27,602 nt of DNA from Gnetum montanum (GCA_015680685.1 MNCI01015650.1:2659-30260); one strand, 5' to 3'. Shown: positions 1-8,364, counted from the first letter of the stretch. Translations and numbers: made by a program. The notes: generated by a model from the letters alone, not told the origin.

Positions 1-488
1 GATAGGTACGACTTGGTTACGAGCACCCACGGGTGTGTACGGCTAACCAAGGAATCGACTGCTAATCACACTTAGGCTAAATAGGTGCCTCAGTACGACC
101 ACTTCGAGCACTTGCGTTACGCGTGGTGATCCCAGTAACGATTAGCGTTTGGTAACCACAGTTGCATAGTTCAGGGTGTGTCCGGTAAGTGGGAACGGAT
201 GTTGACGCTAGTTAATTTAGACTTAGGACATTAGTTAGAGTTAATTAGTTTCTCAACCCTTTCCCTCATAGCTTAGGAGATAAACTTGAAAATACCAAAA
301 AAATCACGTACCTCAGACTTGCTTAACCATACACCGTGACACATACAAGCAAGCCTGGGAAGACAACGAATGATTAACCCCAAGCGTTTCTTGTGGCGTT
401 AAGGCATCTAATCTACGGAGTTAGACCGAATTGCGTGTGCTGCGCTCGTTTCGTATGGTTGAGTGTAGGGGTACCTTGCCACTCATCA
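1..488 (+). repeat. 3' part of an LTR (solo LTR or 3' LTR), Athila-like family
   Basis: The sequence matches, block by block and in the same order, the 3' half of the LTR that ends at 23458. Shared blocks include attagcgttt with a following GTAA, the stretch around aagtgggaa.ggat, cttaaccataca..cgtgaca, and the terminal tatggttgag.gtaggggtacct...actcatca. It ends in CA at 488, as LTRs do. No primer binding site follows, unlike the other two LTRs, so this is a 3' LTR or a solo LTR whose 5' part lies outside the window. It is closer to the 22.6-kb LTR than to the 13.9-kb one. If it is an insertion end, 489-493 would be one half of the target-site duplication. Confidence 0.8.
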
Positions 489-525
489 ATGATATTTGCA
501 TTTGTCATTGTTATCATACTAGCCT

Positions 526-625
526 TAATCATCATCATCATAATCATCATAGCCTTGTCTAAACAAAATGGGGTAAGCTACATGAGTTCTTTTTCACCAT
601 TTACCTCTATGAAGAGCTAGATCAT
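526..625 (-). mobile_element. 3' end of an RTE-type LINE (short fragment)
   Basis: Read on the minus strand this contains actcatgtagcttacccc, then the GACAAGGCTATGATG region, and then an ATG/ATC-type trinucleotide tail. This is the pattern at the 3' end of plant RTE LINEs (and of SINEs that share their tail), where a peptide like R-x-H-V-A-x-P runs into a short 3' end and a trinucleotide repeat. The same junction ends the longer LINE copy at 9575-9607. Only about 100 bp remain. It starts some 40 bp beyond the LTR end. Confidence 0.6.
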
Positions 626-639
626 TGTATTTTTGTAAT

Positions 640-1226
640 TATGATTTTTTTCTCCATATTTTTGACAATGTTGCATTGCTTATTTTCCACAGTTGCGATT
701 ATTTCACATTGCATTTGTGGAATGCCCTAGCATTTCTAAAATTTGAAAAGAACTCATCTATGAGACTTCAGAAAGTTTTATAGCTAGTTGGTAGCTTGAT
801 ACTAACCTTCCTCTTTTAGTATTGACATTGGCAAAGTTCTCTTTTTAGCATCCTAACCTTGTATTTACATAGTACCTTTTTATGGTTTGTTTTTATACAA
901 AGACTTAAATGTATTTGCAATTCTTGATATCATTAAATTCATTATCAATGTTTGACATGTAGTTTTTCGACTGCTCTAATTCAGGTAACTTAAACATATT
1001 TTATAAATTACAGCGTACAAATTTCATAGGATGCATGATAAAGGAAACAACAAGAGAGTTGGAAACCAAAGCTAAAAATAAAAATATGTAGTAGCATGAG
1101 AAAGCAACTTGTCACTGCTAAGGAAATTGACCACTGTTTGCTTGCGAAAGAGAAATACAAGAAGAAGAAGAATGGTGTGCATCAAAATTCATGGACGAGG
1201 AAGAGACGACCTCCTGCTGCTACGAC
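640..1226. other. AT-rich spacer downstream of the DUF247 gene
   Basis: No gene or recognisable mobile element was seen. The part next to the gene (about 1198-1245) has two copies of acgacctcctgctgc separated by a few bases, one on each side of the stop codon of the DUF247 frame. The gene's 3' untranslated region should lie here on the minus strand, but no clear polyadenylation signal can be singled out. Confidence 0.4.
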
Positions 1227-3314
1227 CTACGACCTCCTGCTGCCGCAGTTAATGAACAAACAGACGACCTGTGCCCCAGTCATTAAAAGCAGGATTGTAG
1301 CCGCAGCGGTGGAGAGAGCCACCCATGGATTTGCAGCGTAACGCCTCCCTAAATCCTTCACCCAAAACATCGTCGATTTTCTTATTCCCTTCCACCGCGG
1401 TAGCTTCGGAAGTTTCTCCTCTTGCAGTTGCGTCAACGTTTTTAGGCAGCCATCTGTCCAATCCGAGAACCGCACCTCTGCAGCCGCTGCCGACTCTTGC
1501 AAATCGTGAAACATACGGACTGTCCAACTTCTATCCTTGCGCATCCCTCTCAATACGTTTCTGTCTTCCGAAAGCTCCACGTCCATCCTTACCGAGTACA
1601 TCCTTTCCAAAATGGCCCTGGGATTCATCCTTTCCAAAACGCTTAGATCTTCCATCCTTTCCAAAACGTTTCTATATTCCAAAACGGCCCTGCTCATCCT
1701 TTCCAAAACGTTTGTGTGTTTCGAAACGGCCCTGTCCGTCCTTTCCAAAACGGCCGTGTCCATCCTTTCCAAAACGTTTCTGTGTTCTAAAACCTGCACG
1801 TCCGTAGGCGTCTGCAACAGCTTGGCCATGAGAATAGCGTAGTTGCACACCGTTTTCTTGTGCACACGTTGCGACCATCGCTCCATGGCAATCATATTGT
1901 GCAGAAGCACGCGGCTCGTCTCCCCAACATTTATACGTGGCAAATAAAGCGATGAATTATAGCATATACCGTTTATTCCTCCCTCGTAACTTTTGATAGA
2001 AATGTGATGTGCAAGGTTCTCTGCTTTCACCCTCAACCAGGGCGACGAGGCTTCCTCTTGCTTAATACGCTGCTGGGGCCACAGGCAGGCTATTATAAAA
2101 AATGGCAAAAGGAGAATTACCACCACTAATACCACCACTAATACCACCACTAATACCGACGTAACAGTTACGGCCGCTGACACAGACCACAAAACAACAG
2201 TAACGGTACCAAGGAGAATGAATACCCCAACTAGAACGCAGGTGCCAATCACGCGCAGAAAAGTCCACGCTACCCGGGACAGAACATTTGCCGACTCATC
2301 AACCTCGCAACTCCTTCGTAGCTGGCGTATTGGCTGGCGTATTGGCTGGACCCGGCGAGACAACCAAACGACACAATCTGCGCAGAAGTATGCGAGTATG
2401 TCTTCGAATGGGAATGAAAATTGTGGCTGATCTTTATAATCCGTTTCCCTTGCGAAGGAGCCGCACATGAAGCGATGGAGCATAGAAAGAAGATGGGGTT
2501 TTTCGCTGCTACATAGTGTGCTTACCTGATCAACTAACACATCTACAGGAGGATAAGAACATAACGGACAGATGTTGCGCAGGGTTTTCGCAATTGCATC
2601 TTCAAATGATTTGTCAAATGCCTTGGCCACCTCTTGAACTACGAACAGGGGAATTTGGTTCCCTATCTTGAAAATATCCTGAATCACCATCGCTTTCATA
2701 TGACGGTCTTCGAACACTGTTGCAAGGCGTGGCCACTCATCTTTGTTAAAATGCCGATTCTCATTGACCGAATCAAGCACCTGTAGCAGGAAACAGGAGT
2801 CCAAAAGCATGATGCCTGCAAAGATGGAGCCGCTTAAATTATCTGCAATCTTTGCACGGTCCGCGTAGCATTCTTTAATTTCCTCCTCGCGCTCTTCAAT
2901 CCGCCGGATAAGGGTTTTGCCAAATCCTGGTGCATGTGCGTGGTCCTTCAACATCTTGCGAAGTGCCTCTTTCTTGATTTCATTTCCCATCAGTGAAGAC
3001 GATGATGGGTTAAAATTGAGAGGACCTATGCTAACAATGCATGGTGAGAAAAGATTGAAAGGCCTTTCTTTTTCAAACACATGCTGCTGCTCGTTTGCCA
3101 TTTTTACCATGTCTGTAGGGACGCTGTAGATAAGGTCGTCGCTGTAGATAAGATCGGTGACCGGCCCTTGCTCTTGCCCACTGGAAGAAGGAAATCCACG
3201 TTCGATGTCATGCTCAAGGTTACGTAGTTCCGAAATGAAATGTGCTTCAACTGCCCCTCCACCATCCATCGTCAACCCACTGGTCGTTCTCTCTCTGTAA
3301 CTGCCAAGTTTCAT
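1227..3314 (-). CDS. DUF247 / UPF0481 family membrane protein, intact 695-residue frame
   Basis: This plant-specific family is of mostly unknown biochemistry; in grasses DUF247 genes at the S and Z loci are known to control self-incompatibility. Family landmarks appear in order: PCIVSIGPLNFN (91-102), LLDSCFLLQVL (170-180), IQDIFKIGNQIPLFVVQEV (211-229), the late block with LPRINVGETSRVLLHNMIAME (about 458-478) and a C-terminal membrane span (about 661-690) with a short basic tail. Two things are odd. Residues 348-412 form a long hydrophobic insert rich in V and L, enough for two or more membrane spans, where most family members have a soluble variable region. Residues 508-575 repeat VLERM-like units. 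The frame is uninterrupted with no intron inside. Met1 is the longest start; Met16 (MDGGG) is an equally good candidate. A 5' untranslated intron is possible (see findings). Function and expression cannot be told from sequence alone. Confidence 0.88.
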   Translation of the reverse strand: MKLGSYRERTTSGLTMDGGGAVEAHFISELRNLEHDIERGFPSSSGQEQGPVTDLIYSDDLIYSVPTDMVKMANEQQHVFEKERPFNLFSPCIVSIGPLNFNPSSSSLMGNEIKKEALRKMLKDHAHAPGFGKTLIRRIEEREEEIKECYADRAKIADNLSGSIFAGIMLLDSCFLLQVLDSVNENRHFNKDEWPRLATVFEDRHMKAMVIQDIFKIGNQIPLFVVQEVAKAFDKSFEDAIAKTLRNICPLCSYPPVDVLVDQVSTLCSSEKPHLLSMLHRFMCGSFARETDYKDQPQFSFPFEDILAYFCADCVVWLSRRVQPIRQPIRQLRRSCEVDESANVLSRVAWTFLRVIGTCVLVGVFILLGTVTVVLWSVSAAVTVTSVLVVVLVVVLVVVILLLPFFIIACLWPQQRIKQEEASSPWLRVKAENLAHHISIKSYEGGINGICYNSSLYLPRINVGETSRVLLHNMIAMERWSQRVHKKTVCNYAILMAKLLQTPTDVQVLEHRNVLERMDTAVLERTDRAVSKHTNVLERMSRAVLEYRNVLERMEDLSVLERMNPRAILERMYSVRMDVELSEDRNVLRGMRKDRSWTVRMFHDLQESAAAAEVRFSDWTDGCLKTLTQLQEEKLPKLPRWKGIRKSTMFWVKDLGRRYAANPWVALSTAAATILLLMTGAQVVCLFINCGSRRS
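1601..1776 (-). repeat. In-frame minisatellite encoding VLERM repeats
   Basis: The core tcctttccaaaacg (plus strand) starts at 1601, 1628, 1655, 1697, 1739 and 1763, with weaker copies near 1676 and 1718. Spacings are 21, 24, 27 or 42 bp, all multiples of three. In the DUF247 frame it encodes units alternating between about 6 and 8 residues (VLEHRN, VLERMDTA, VLERTDRA, VSKHTN, VLERMSRA, VLEYRN, VLERMEDLS, VLERMNPRA), so two units make about 14 residues, or two heptads. A coiled coil is possible. Because the repeat length is a multiple of three, other frames stay open here as well; these are not taken as genes. Confidence 0.85.
2119..2154 (-). repeat. Three 12-bp tandem repeats inside the DUF247 hydrophobic insert
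   Basis: The unit accaccactaat occurs three times without change. On the minus strand it encodes a Val/Leu-only four-residue unit that builds VLVVVLVVVLVVV (about residues 387-399). The repeat therefore lengthened, or made, a membrane span in the protein. Confidence 0.85.
2321..2350 (-). repeat. 12-bp tandem repeat encoding RQPI units
   Basis: gctggcgtattg occurs twice in full, followed by a partial third copy. In the DUF247 frame it gives PIRQPIRQ around residues 323-331, just before the hydrophobic insert. The period is in frame. Confidence 0.8.
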
Positions 3315-4060
3315 ATTAATATTATGAAATATTGTAACGGATTTTAAGGAGACAACCTAGAAATTACGTATTCAGCCTATATCAAATAGAGTTTGTTTCT
3401 GACCCCTTTATTCAAACCCATCGCCTTTGTCCTATCTAAAAGAATAACCAATGCATTCTTTAGATGTATTCTCCAGACTTTTTTGCCCCTTGCTTAAAAG
3501 GCTCAAAGTTTAATGTATATGGTAATTTTATATTTTAAAGTTCAAATAAAGCATCCAATTATATCCCTATTGTGTGCTCACGGAATTCAAGATCAAAATA
3601 AGTACCATAAATTATAACGTTTTTTATAGTCATCTAATTTAATTTCGATAACAATTTTTTTTTAGAAAAAATCAAACTAAGAATTTGGTATACTATTATT
3701 TGATTATTAAAAAATAAAGTTTAAAGCTAACCTTGTTCAATCTTATTGTTCTCAAAATTACAACACCCCTCCACATAAATTAATATAAAAAAACATGGAA
3801 CATATTATTATTTATTTTTTAAAGAATAAAATTTATCAATCTTACTTTTATCAAAATTACAAAATCACATAATAAATTCAAGCATAAACAAAGCACTAAA
3901 CAGTTAATATTTGATGCTAAGCATATCAATATTCAATTCTATCAAGTACATAAGTAAATTTAACATGTTCCTAAAAATTCTTTTAAACTAGAGATAAAAT
4001 ATATAAATTGTGCAAGTACATGAAGATGGTTAATCAGTTAAATCACCTAGCTTCATCAAT
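3315..4060. other. Upstream region of the DUF247 gene, present again further along
   Basis: AT-rich DNA with no coding signal. The part from about 3480 to 4010 recurs in diverged form at about 7745-8170 and more weakly at 9615-9790. Shared blocks include atgtatntggtaatttnat, gttcaaanaaagcat, cttacttttatcaaa.ttacaaaa, and ctagatataaaa-type motifs. It therefore looks like promoter or 5' intron sequence duplicated together with the gene. No unambiguous TATA box was picked. Confidence 0.5.
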
Positions 4061-4065
4061 CAAAT

Positions 4066-4115
4066 ACATCATCAACCTCATCATCTTAGCCTTGTCCCAA
4101 CAAAATGGAGTCAAC
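4066..4115 (-). mobile_element. RTE LINE 3' tail remnant
   Basis: Contains catcatcttagccttgtccc followed by aacaaaatggagtc, the reverse complement of the LINE 3' end at 9575-9607 (gggacaaggttaagatgatg). Only the tail is recognisable. Confidence 0.5.
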
Positions 4116-4293
4116 CTAAACCACCTAAGATACATATCATTAAAAATAGAACATTGGGTAGAATTTTAGGATGGGGGCCACATGAGGGAGTGTTGGGGTG
4201 AGGGGATACTATAGGTATTGAAACCCTAAGAAATTTGATTGTAGTCACCCTTGAAGACATATAACCACATGATGTATTAGAAGAACTATGGTA

Positions 4294-4455
4294 AATTTAA
4301 CATGATCCTAAAAGTATATTTTAAACTAGAGATGAAATTAATATATTAGATAAGTTATAAAAGAAGATGTATATAATAAATAATTAAGACATTTAATAGG
4401 TTACATCACCTAAGAATACATCATCATCCTTATCCTACCCTTGTCCTAACAAAAT
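4294..4455. repeat. Diverged direct repeat of 3957-4115
   Basis: aatttaacatgatcctaaaa followed by ttttaaactagagatgaaat repeats the sequence beginning at 3957 (aatttaacatgttcctaaaa and ttttaaactagagataaaat). Both copies continue into a CATCATC...CCTTGTCC.AACAAAATGG LINE-tail motif, here at about 4422-4455. A third LINE-tail piece, with catcatcattatcctagcct, lies at about 4944-4990. The whole stretch is a patchwork of duplicated pieces. Confidence 0.55.
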
Positions 4456-4600
4456 GGGGATGTTGGAACCCGATACAAGTGAAACATAGTTACACCCCAA
4501 GATATATAGTTCAATTAAAACTTTATATAACTTAGTATTGCCCATTGGAATTGAACCCATGACTTAGAACTTCCAAATCAAGTGTTTTACTACATAAAAT
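4456..4600 (-). mobile_element. SINE-like tRNA-derived unit, left arm of an inverted pair
   Basis: On the minus strand this carries a strong pol III B box, GGTTCAATTCC (4547-4557), preceded by CTTGATTTGGAAGTTCTAAG and a weak A-box region (tgtagtaaaacac). It ends at gggttccaacatcccc. The unit at 4612-4746 is its inverted partner. No poly-A tail or target-site duplication was identified. Confidence 0.55.
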
Positions 4601-4611
4601 ACATTTAGCAA

Positions 4612-4746
4612 TGAGGTCTTAGCTTAGTGGTAAAGATTCTTGATTTGAAAACTCCAAGTCATAGCTTCTATTCTCGTGGGTAATGTTGAGTTATATATCT
4701 TGGAATATACTTATATTACAATTATTTTGGGGTTTCAACAACCCCC
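4612..4746 (+). mobile_element. SINE-like tRNA-derived unit, right arm of an inverted pair
   Basis: TAGCTTAGTGG (4620-4630) fits the pol III A-box consensus. GCTTCTATTC (4664-4673) sits in the B-box position, about 34 bp downstream. The unit then runs through ttatatatcttgg to ggggtttcaacaacccc. It aligns along its whole length with the reverse complement of 4456-4600, including CTTGATTTG, CCAAGTCATAG and the end motif GGGTTTCAACAACCCC. The two units are head to head with about 10 bp between them. Confidence 0.55.
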
Positions 4747-5394
4747 AAATAGCATACATTTCCTTAAAAATAAAAATGAGATACTACTTGGAATTTTGGA
4801 GTAGGGGCTACAAAAGAGAGGTTGGGGGGACATGATACATTACAAGAACTACAGAAGAATATAATGATGCCTCAAGTATGACTTGAACTAGCAATCTTTA
4901 CTAGATGGAATGTCCCTTGGGATGATAAAATATTAGAACCCTTAACTCATCATCATTATCCTAGCCTACTTCCAACAATATGAGGTTGTCTAATGTTGAA
5001 ACTTGAAACTATTTACTATATATAGCTATAAAACATATAGTCAGGATACTTTATTAGAACTTAGATAGAACTTGAAACTGACTTAAACTAAACTAAAGTA
5101 AACATTTTTCTTTCTCATCCCCTTAAAAATTGAAAAACATCTTGTTGTCTTTAGCATTAAGTGTAAGTTAAGTGCCTAATACCCCATTTTATTATATTAA
5201 GTGCAGATGTATCATTAGAGGTACTCTTTATTGTTTGGTTGTTTATGGGGGTTTGAGAGAAAGCCAACAATTTTCTTTAGAATTCTAAGTAACCTAAATA
5301 ATAAATCAAAGATCCAAAAGAAATAAAAAAAGAGTAGGGCCCATCTTAAGCATTTCCATAAAACGTGCTTAGTAAATAGAAGAACAAAACTAAG
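4747..5394. other. Spacer with small dispersed repeats
   Basis: No gene was seen. ggaattttggagtaggggct near 4790 and acatgatacattacaagaac near 4830 repeat the sequence around 4160-4290 (agaattttaggatgggggcc and acatgatgtattagaagaac), showing another partial duplication. The remainder is AT-rich without clear structure. Confidence 0.4.
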
Positions 5395-5439
5395 AAAGGG
5401 CTGGCCTGGTCTAATTCAAATAGACCAGGGAAGCCCTTT
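5395..5439. repeat. Strong hairpin, 17-bp stem
   Basis: aaagggct (5395-5402) pairs with agcccttt (5432-5439), and cctggtcta (5405-5413) pairs with tagaccagg (5421-5429). They are separated by a 2x2 internal loop (gg/ga) and closed by the 7-base loop attcaaa. There are no other mismatches. It is too short for a typical plant microRNA precursor; it could be a foldback remnant of a mobile element. A smaller inverted repeat (taagca...tgctta) lies just upstream at about 5346-5372. Confidence 0.75.
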
Positions 5440-5762
5440 TACTTTACTAATACAAACAAGTCACGCTGCAATAAACAAAATGTTTACTCTCTTTATTAAA
5501 GAAAAATAGCAGCCAACGTATATCCTTATAAAAATTTCAACATATATGCTTCATGAGAAAGAAGCATAACTTCTGTGCATGAAGTTTAGAAGGTAAAAGA
5601 CAACAGGAAAATGGGCTGTTGTGGCAGAAGAGGATAGTTGATACTGATGATTGAAGAATATAATTCTAAAACTTGCATTCATCGGCACATTTAATTGGAG
5701 ACATTTTGAGGATTCTGCAACTACACGAGTAATAAACTAAAGCTCCAAGCCAATATTTCTAT

Positions 5763-5900
5763 TAAAATACTATAACATGAATAAATACCGCGCAAAGAAC
5801 ATACGGAGTGAAGCCGATTCTACTAGTCCAATAAAATACTATAACATGAATAAATACCGCGCAAAGAACATACGGAGTGAAGCCGATTCTACTAGTCCAA
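5763..5900. repeat. Perfect 69-bp tandem duplication
   Basis: 5763-5831 and 5832-5900 are the same 69 bases without a difference, which indicates a recent event. Each copy contains the block gaacatacggagtgaagccg, which also occurs in diverged form at 10355-10400 and 10493-10540. Confidence 0.92.
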
Positions 5901-5958
5901 CTTGAATAGGATCATGTCTTAGGTAATAAGAAAACCTCTGCGACAATGGCTGAAATAC

Positions 5959-6084
5959 TGAATGTCCGTTGAGTATTTATAAATAATGGTGAATGTCCGT
6001 TGAGTATTTATAATGGTAAAGACATGTTTGCATGAAGTCCTTGACAATGTTGAATAATAACCGATTGTTGAATAATAACCGATT
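5959..6084. repeat. Two short tandem duplications
   Basis: tgaatgtccgttgagtattt begins at 5959 and again at 5990; the second copy is 27 bp against 31 bp. At 6049-6066 and 6067-6084 the 18-mer gttgaataataaccgatt occurs twice in tandem, and a one-mismatch copy is found at about 6234. Confidence 0.88.
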
Positions 6085-6889
6085 AGAGCTCAAGCAAGCA
6101 ACCGGATTCCTGCTGTGTAAGTATAGTTTGAAAAAGTAAAAATAAAAATAAAAGTAAAGGGTAAAAGTAGAAGAGCCCATGGAAATCAAGACATTGGCAT
6201 ACCTTGACGTACTTTAAAAAAGAAAAGGGTGCTGTTGAATAATAACAGATTGAAACTCAAGCAAGCAATTGGCTTCCTACCGTCAAGTATTGGCTCAGCA
6301 ATCACTGCAGAATAAATGTCAAAGGAATACTACTTTTTAAAAGAAATAATAACAAAGCCACATAAATGAAGGTAAAATAGAAGAAACCCAAGACAGGGAA
6401 GACAATGACGTACTTTAAAAAAGAGAAAAGAAAAAGCGAAAGATAAATTAGAAGAGGCCCAAGACATTGGTATTTGATCCTAGTCCAAATGTCAGTGTTT
6501 TGATGAAACAAAAATTTAAAAATGATGGAGTAATGTAGATTCTCTTGTTAACCAGGAAAATAATTTGAAAATGGTATTGTGCATAGCAGAATAGGAAAGG
6601 GAGAATACACCTTAAATTTATTGGTATAATAAAATACAATATATATACATAGTTTTCAAACTGTGATGCTAAAATATGCTTACAGTGCCCATCAGTGACT
6701 TGGAGCTTTTAAGATAAAAGTTTTACCAGCAGGCTTCCTTGGTTTTCACAACTCAAGTAAAATCACAACCCTGCTCAATGCTTTCCCTTCTCTATGAAAC
6801 ATCTGCTCCCTACTTAACTTTCACTCTGCTGCGGGGAAGAACTCTAGAGTTTAATGCTTAATCACTGCCTTCAACCAAAAACAACAGCA
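6085..6889. other. Spacer made of internally duplicated, A-rich sequence
   Basis: No gene was seen. The pieces ctcaagcaagcaa, tagaagagcccatgg / tagaagaggcccaag, gacattgg and tgacgtactttaaaaaag each occur two or three times between 6090 and 6480. This indicates diverged segmental repeats about 150-200 bp long. Short open frames here are low-complexity and are not taken as genes. Confidence 0.45.
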
Positions 6890-6988
6890 CATATTTATAG
6901 GCAATGGAAAAACTGGCTCAATCACAATACTCTCAGGTATATTTATACACAATGGAAAGGCTGGCTCAACCTGTCAATCACAGTATTT
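6890..6988. repeat. Imperfect tandem repeat of about 48-51 bp
   Basis: atatttataggcaatggaaa followed by aactggctcaatcacaatac is repeated as atatttatacacaatggaaa, ggctggctcaacctgtcaat and cacagtat. Confidence 0.7.
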
Positions 6989-7092
6989 TTTACCTAAAAT
7001 GAAATATTACTTGAAGAGAATCCCTTGTCATCTCCATTCATGTGAAGCATATGTTTCAAAGTTGACACCACTGTCCATATGGCCACGCAGAA

Positions 7093-7239
7093 TTACAGGC
7101 CACCATTGTTCACTCCCAATGATGATGATGGGTTAAAATGCAGAGGATCTATGTTGACAATGCAAGATGAAAAAGAAAAACAAAAATTATTAAGAAGCTT
7201 ATCTTTTTCAAGTTCATGCTGCTGCTGTTGTTTTGCCAT
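7093..7239 (-). pseudogene. DUF247 gene fragment (N-terminal part)
   Basis: An open stretch of 48 codons starting with MAKQQQQHELEKDK corresponds to residues 72 onward (MANEQQHVFEKERP) of the intact DUF247 protein. It keeps the family motif in the form SSCIVNIDPLHFNPSSSLG (intact gene: PCIVSIGPLNFNPSSSSLMG). It then leaves homology and hits a stop at 7093-7095. The rest of the gene is absent. It lies in the same orientation as the intact gene, about 4 kb upstream of it. A very short expressed protein cannot be excluded but is unlikely. Confidence 0.75.
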
Positions 7240-7321
7240 GTTTGCCCTGCCTTGACGTCCAGATCCTAAACTTAAAAAAATGCTAGTGTATTAAATGGAT
7301 CATCACTCAGAGACTCAATGC

Positions 7322-7398
7322 TCAGGGGTAGAAGTCAAACCAACTACCTCAAGCCAAACTCTTAGTAGTTATTATGCTAACCACCAAGCCTTTGCTCA
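7322..7398 (-). mobile_element. tRNA-derived SINE-like fragment
   Basis: On the minus strand ggcttggtggttagc (A-box-like, 7376-7390) is followed 35 bases later by ggtttgacttc (B-box-like, 7331-7341). This is the spacing of an internal pol III promoter. No cloverleaf with a convincing acceptor stem was found, so it is not called a tRNA gene. Confidence 0.45.
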
Positions 7399-7531
7399 TA
7401 TTTTTTTTTAAAGAATTGAAACTTGATTGTGAAGTACTTTGTTTCATTTTTTTTTCTTTTTTCATTTTTAAAAAAATTGAAATCCCGTTGTGTGGTCAAA
7501 ATACTTTGAATATGCTTCTAGGCTAGAGAAG

Positions 7532-7607
7532 GGTGTTGGTGTTGGGCTTTGAACCCAAAATGAGGATGCCAATCTTGTGAGCTAACTATCTAAGCTACAC
7601 CTAATGC
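7532..7607 (-). mobile_element. tRNA-like sequence, probably a SINE head
   Basis: On the minus strand ggtgtagcttagatagttag carries an A box, and ttgggttcaaagcccaa forms a perfect 5-bp T-stem (TTGGG/CCCAA) around TTCAAAG with a B box. The total length of about 75 bases equals a tRNA. The acceptor stem does not pair well and no CCA-proximal discriminator is obvious, so a SINE head or tRNA relic is preferred to a working tRNA gene. Confidence 0.5.
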
Positions 7608-7744
7608 CCATACTTTGTTTCTTAATGTTTAACATATGTTCAAATATCTCCATCCCAACCCTAAAATCCTGTAATAAGATGTGTCACAGCAGCCTGGGTG
7701 CATTTGCAGATGTATTGTATAGGCTGGAATGCTGTGTCCTGGTA

Positions 7745-8170
7745 ACTTTTTTTTTTTTCTCCCCAGAAAGGCCAACCTCCAATTTCATGTATTTGGTAAT
7801 TTCATGCCTCAAGGTTCAAACAAAGCATTTAGGGATTTCAATATTAGGTGTGTTGCTGAAATTTGAGGTCAACTCATGTACCATAACAGTTAAAAAAATT
7901 GACGTGTTCTTAAACATTTCTTTCCTATTAGATATAAAATACTTCATACAAATAAGTTATCTCAGTAATAAAACTAAAAAATCTCGGTCCATACGATTAC
8001 TATTTGTGTTTTGAAAACTAAAATTTAAATCAAGCTCATTTAATCTTACTTTTATCAAATTCACAAAATAAAATGATAAAGTTAAGCACAAACAAGGACC
8101 AAGCAGAACAACATTCAATGCTATTTTAAGATGGTCCATAAAAACTTCTTTTAAACCATAATTGTTCATA
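7745..8170. other. Second copy of the DUF247 upstream region
   Basis: Diverged copy of about 3480-4010: atgtatttggtaatttcatg, gttcaaacaaagcatttagg, gtaccataacagtt, ctattagatataaaatac and cttacttttatcaaattcac all have counterparts in the same order upstream of the intact gene. Its distance to the fragment at 7093-7239 is about 500 bp, so this looks like one broken gene copy with its upstream DNA. The open frame crossing this region is not conserved with the first copy and is not taken as coding. Confidence 0.55.
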
Positions 8171-8364
8171 TGACATTTACCAAAGATGAGCCAGATAATT
8201 TTGTTCCACAGTAAGCCCTCTGCTGCCTATGCTTGCACCCAGTTTGGGTGGGACAATGTTTAATCCACATGCCCTTGATCCCTCAAACTAGATTGGTTCC
8301 TTAGAACCCACAACCTTGTTCCTTTTTGGAAATACAGACAGGAATTTTGGTGATTTGCTAAGCT

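Noticed and set aside
393-620. 75-residue open frame with an Ile-rich run
   Set aside because: It spans the LTR end and the ATC-repeat tail of a LINE; the Ile run is the trinucleotide repeat read as codons.
1325-1842. Plus-strand open frames of 160 and 101 residues with Ser/Phe/Pro/Lys repeats
   Set aside because: They lie antisense to the DUF247 gene over the VLERM minisatellite, whose spacing in multiples of three keeps other frames open.
2083-2160. Possible microsatellite or CRISPR-like array from regular 12-bp repeats
   Set aside because: Three contiguous units without spacers, inside a coding frame; it is a simple in-frame tandem repeat.
7604-8014. 136-residue open frame, hydrophobic and Ser-rich
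   Set aside because: It covers duplicated DUF247 upstream DNA; the homologous stretch at 3.5-3.9 kb has no matching open frame, so there is no sign of protein conservation.
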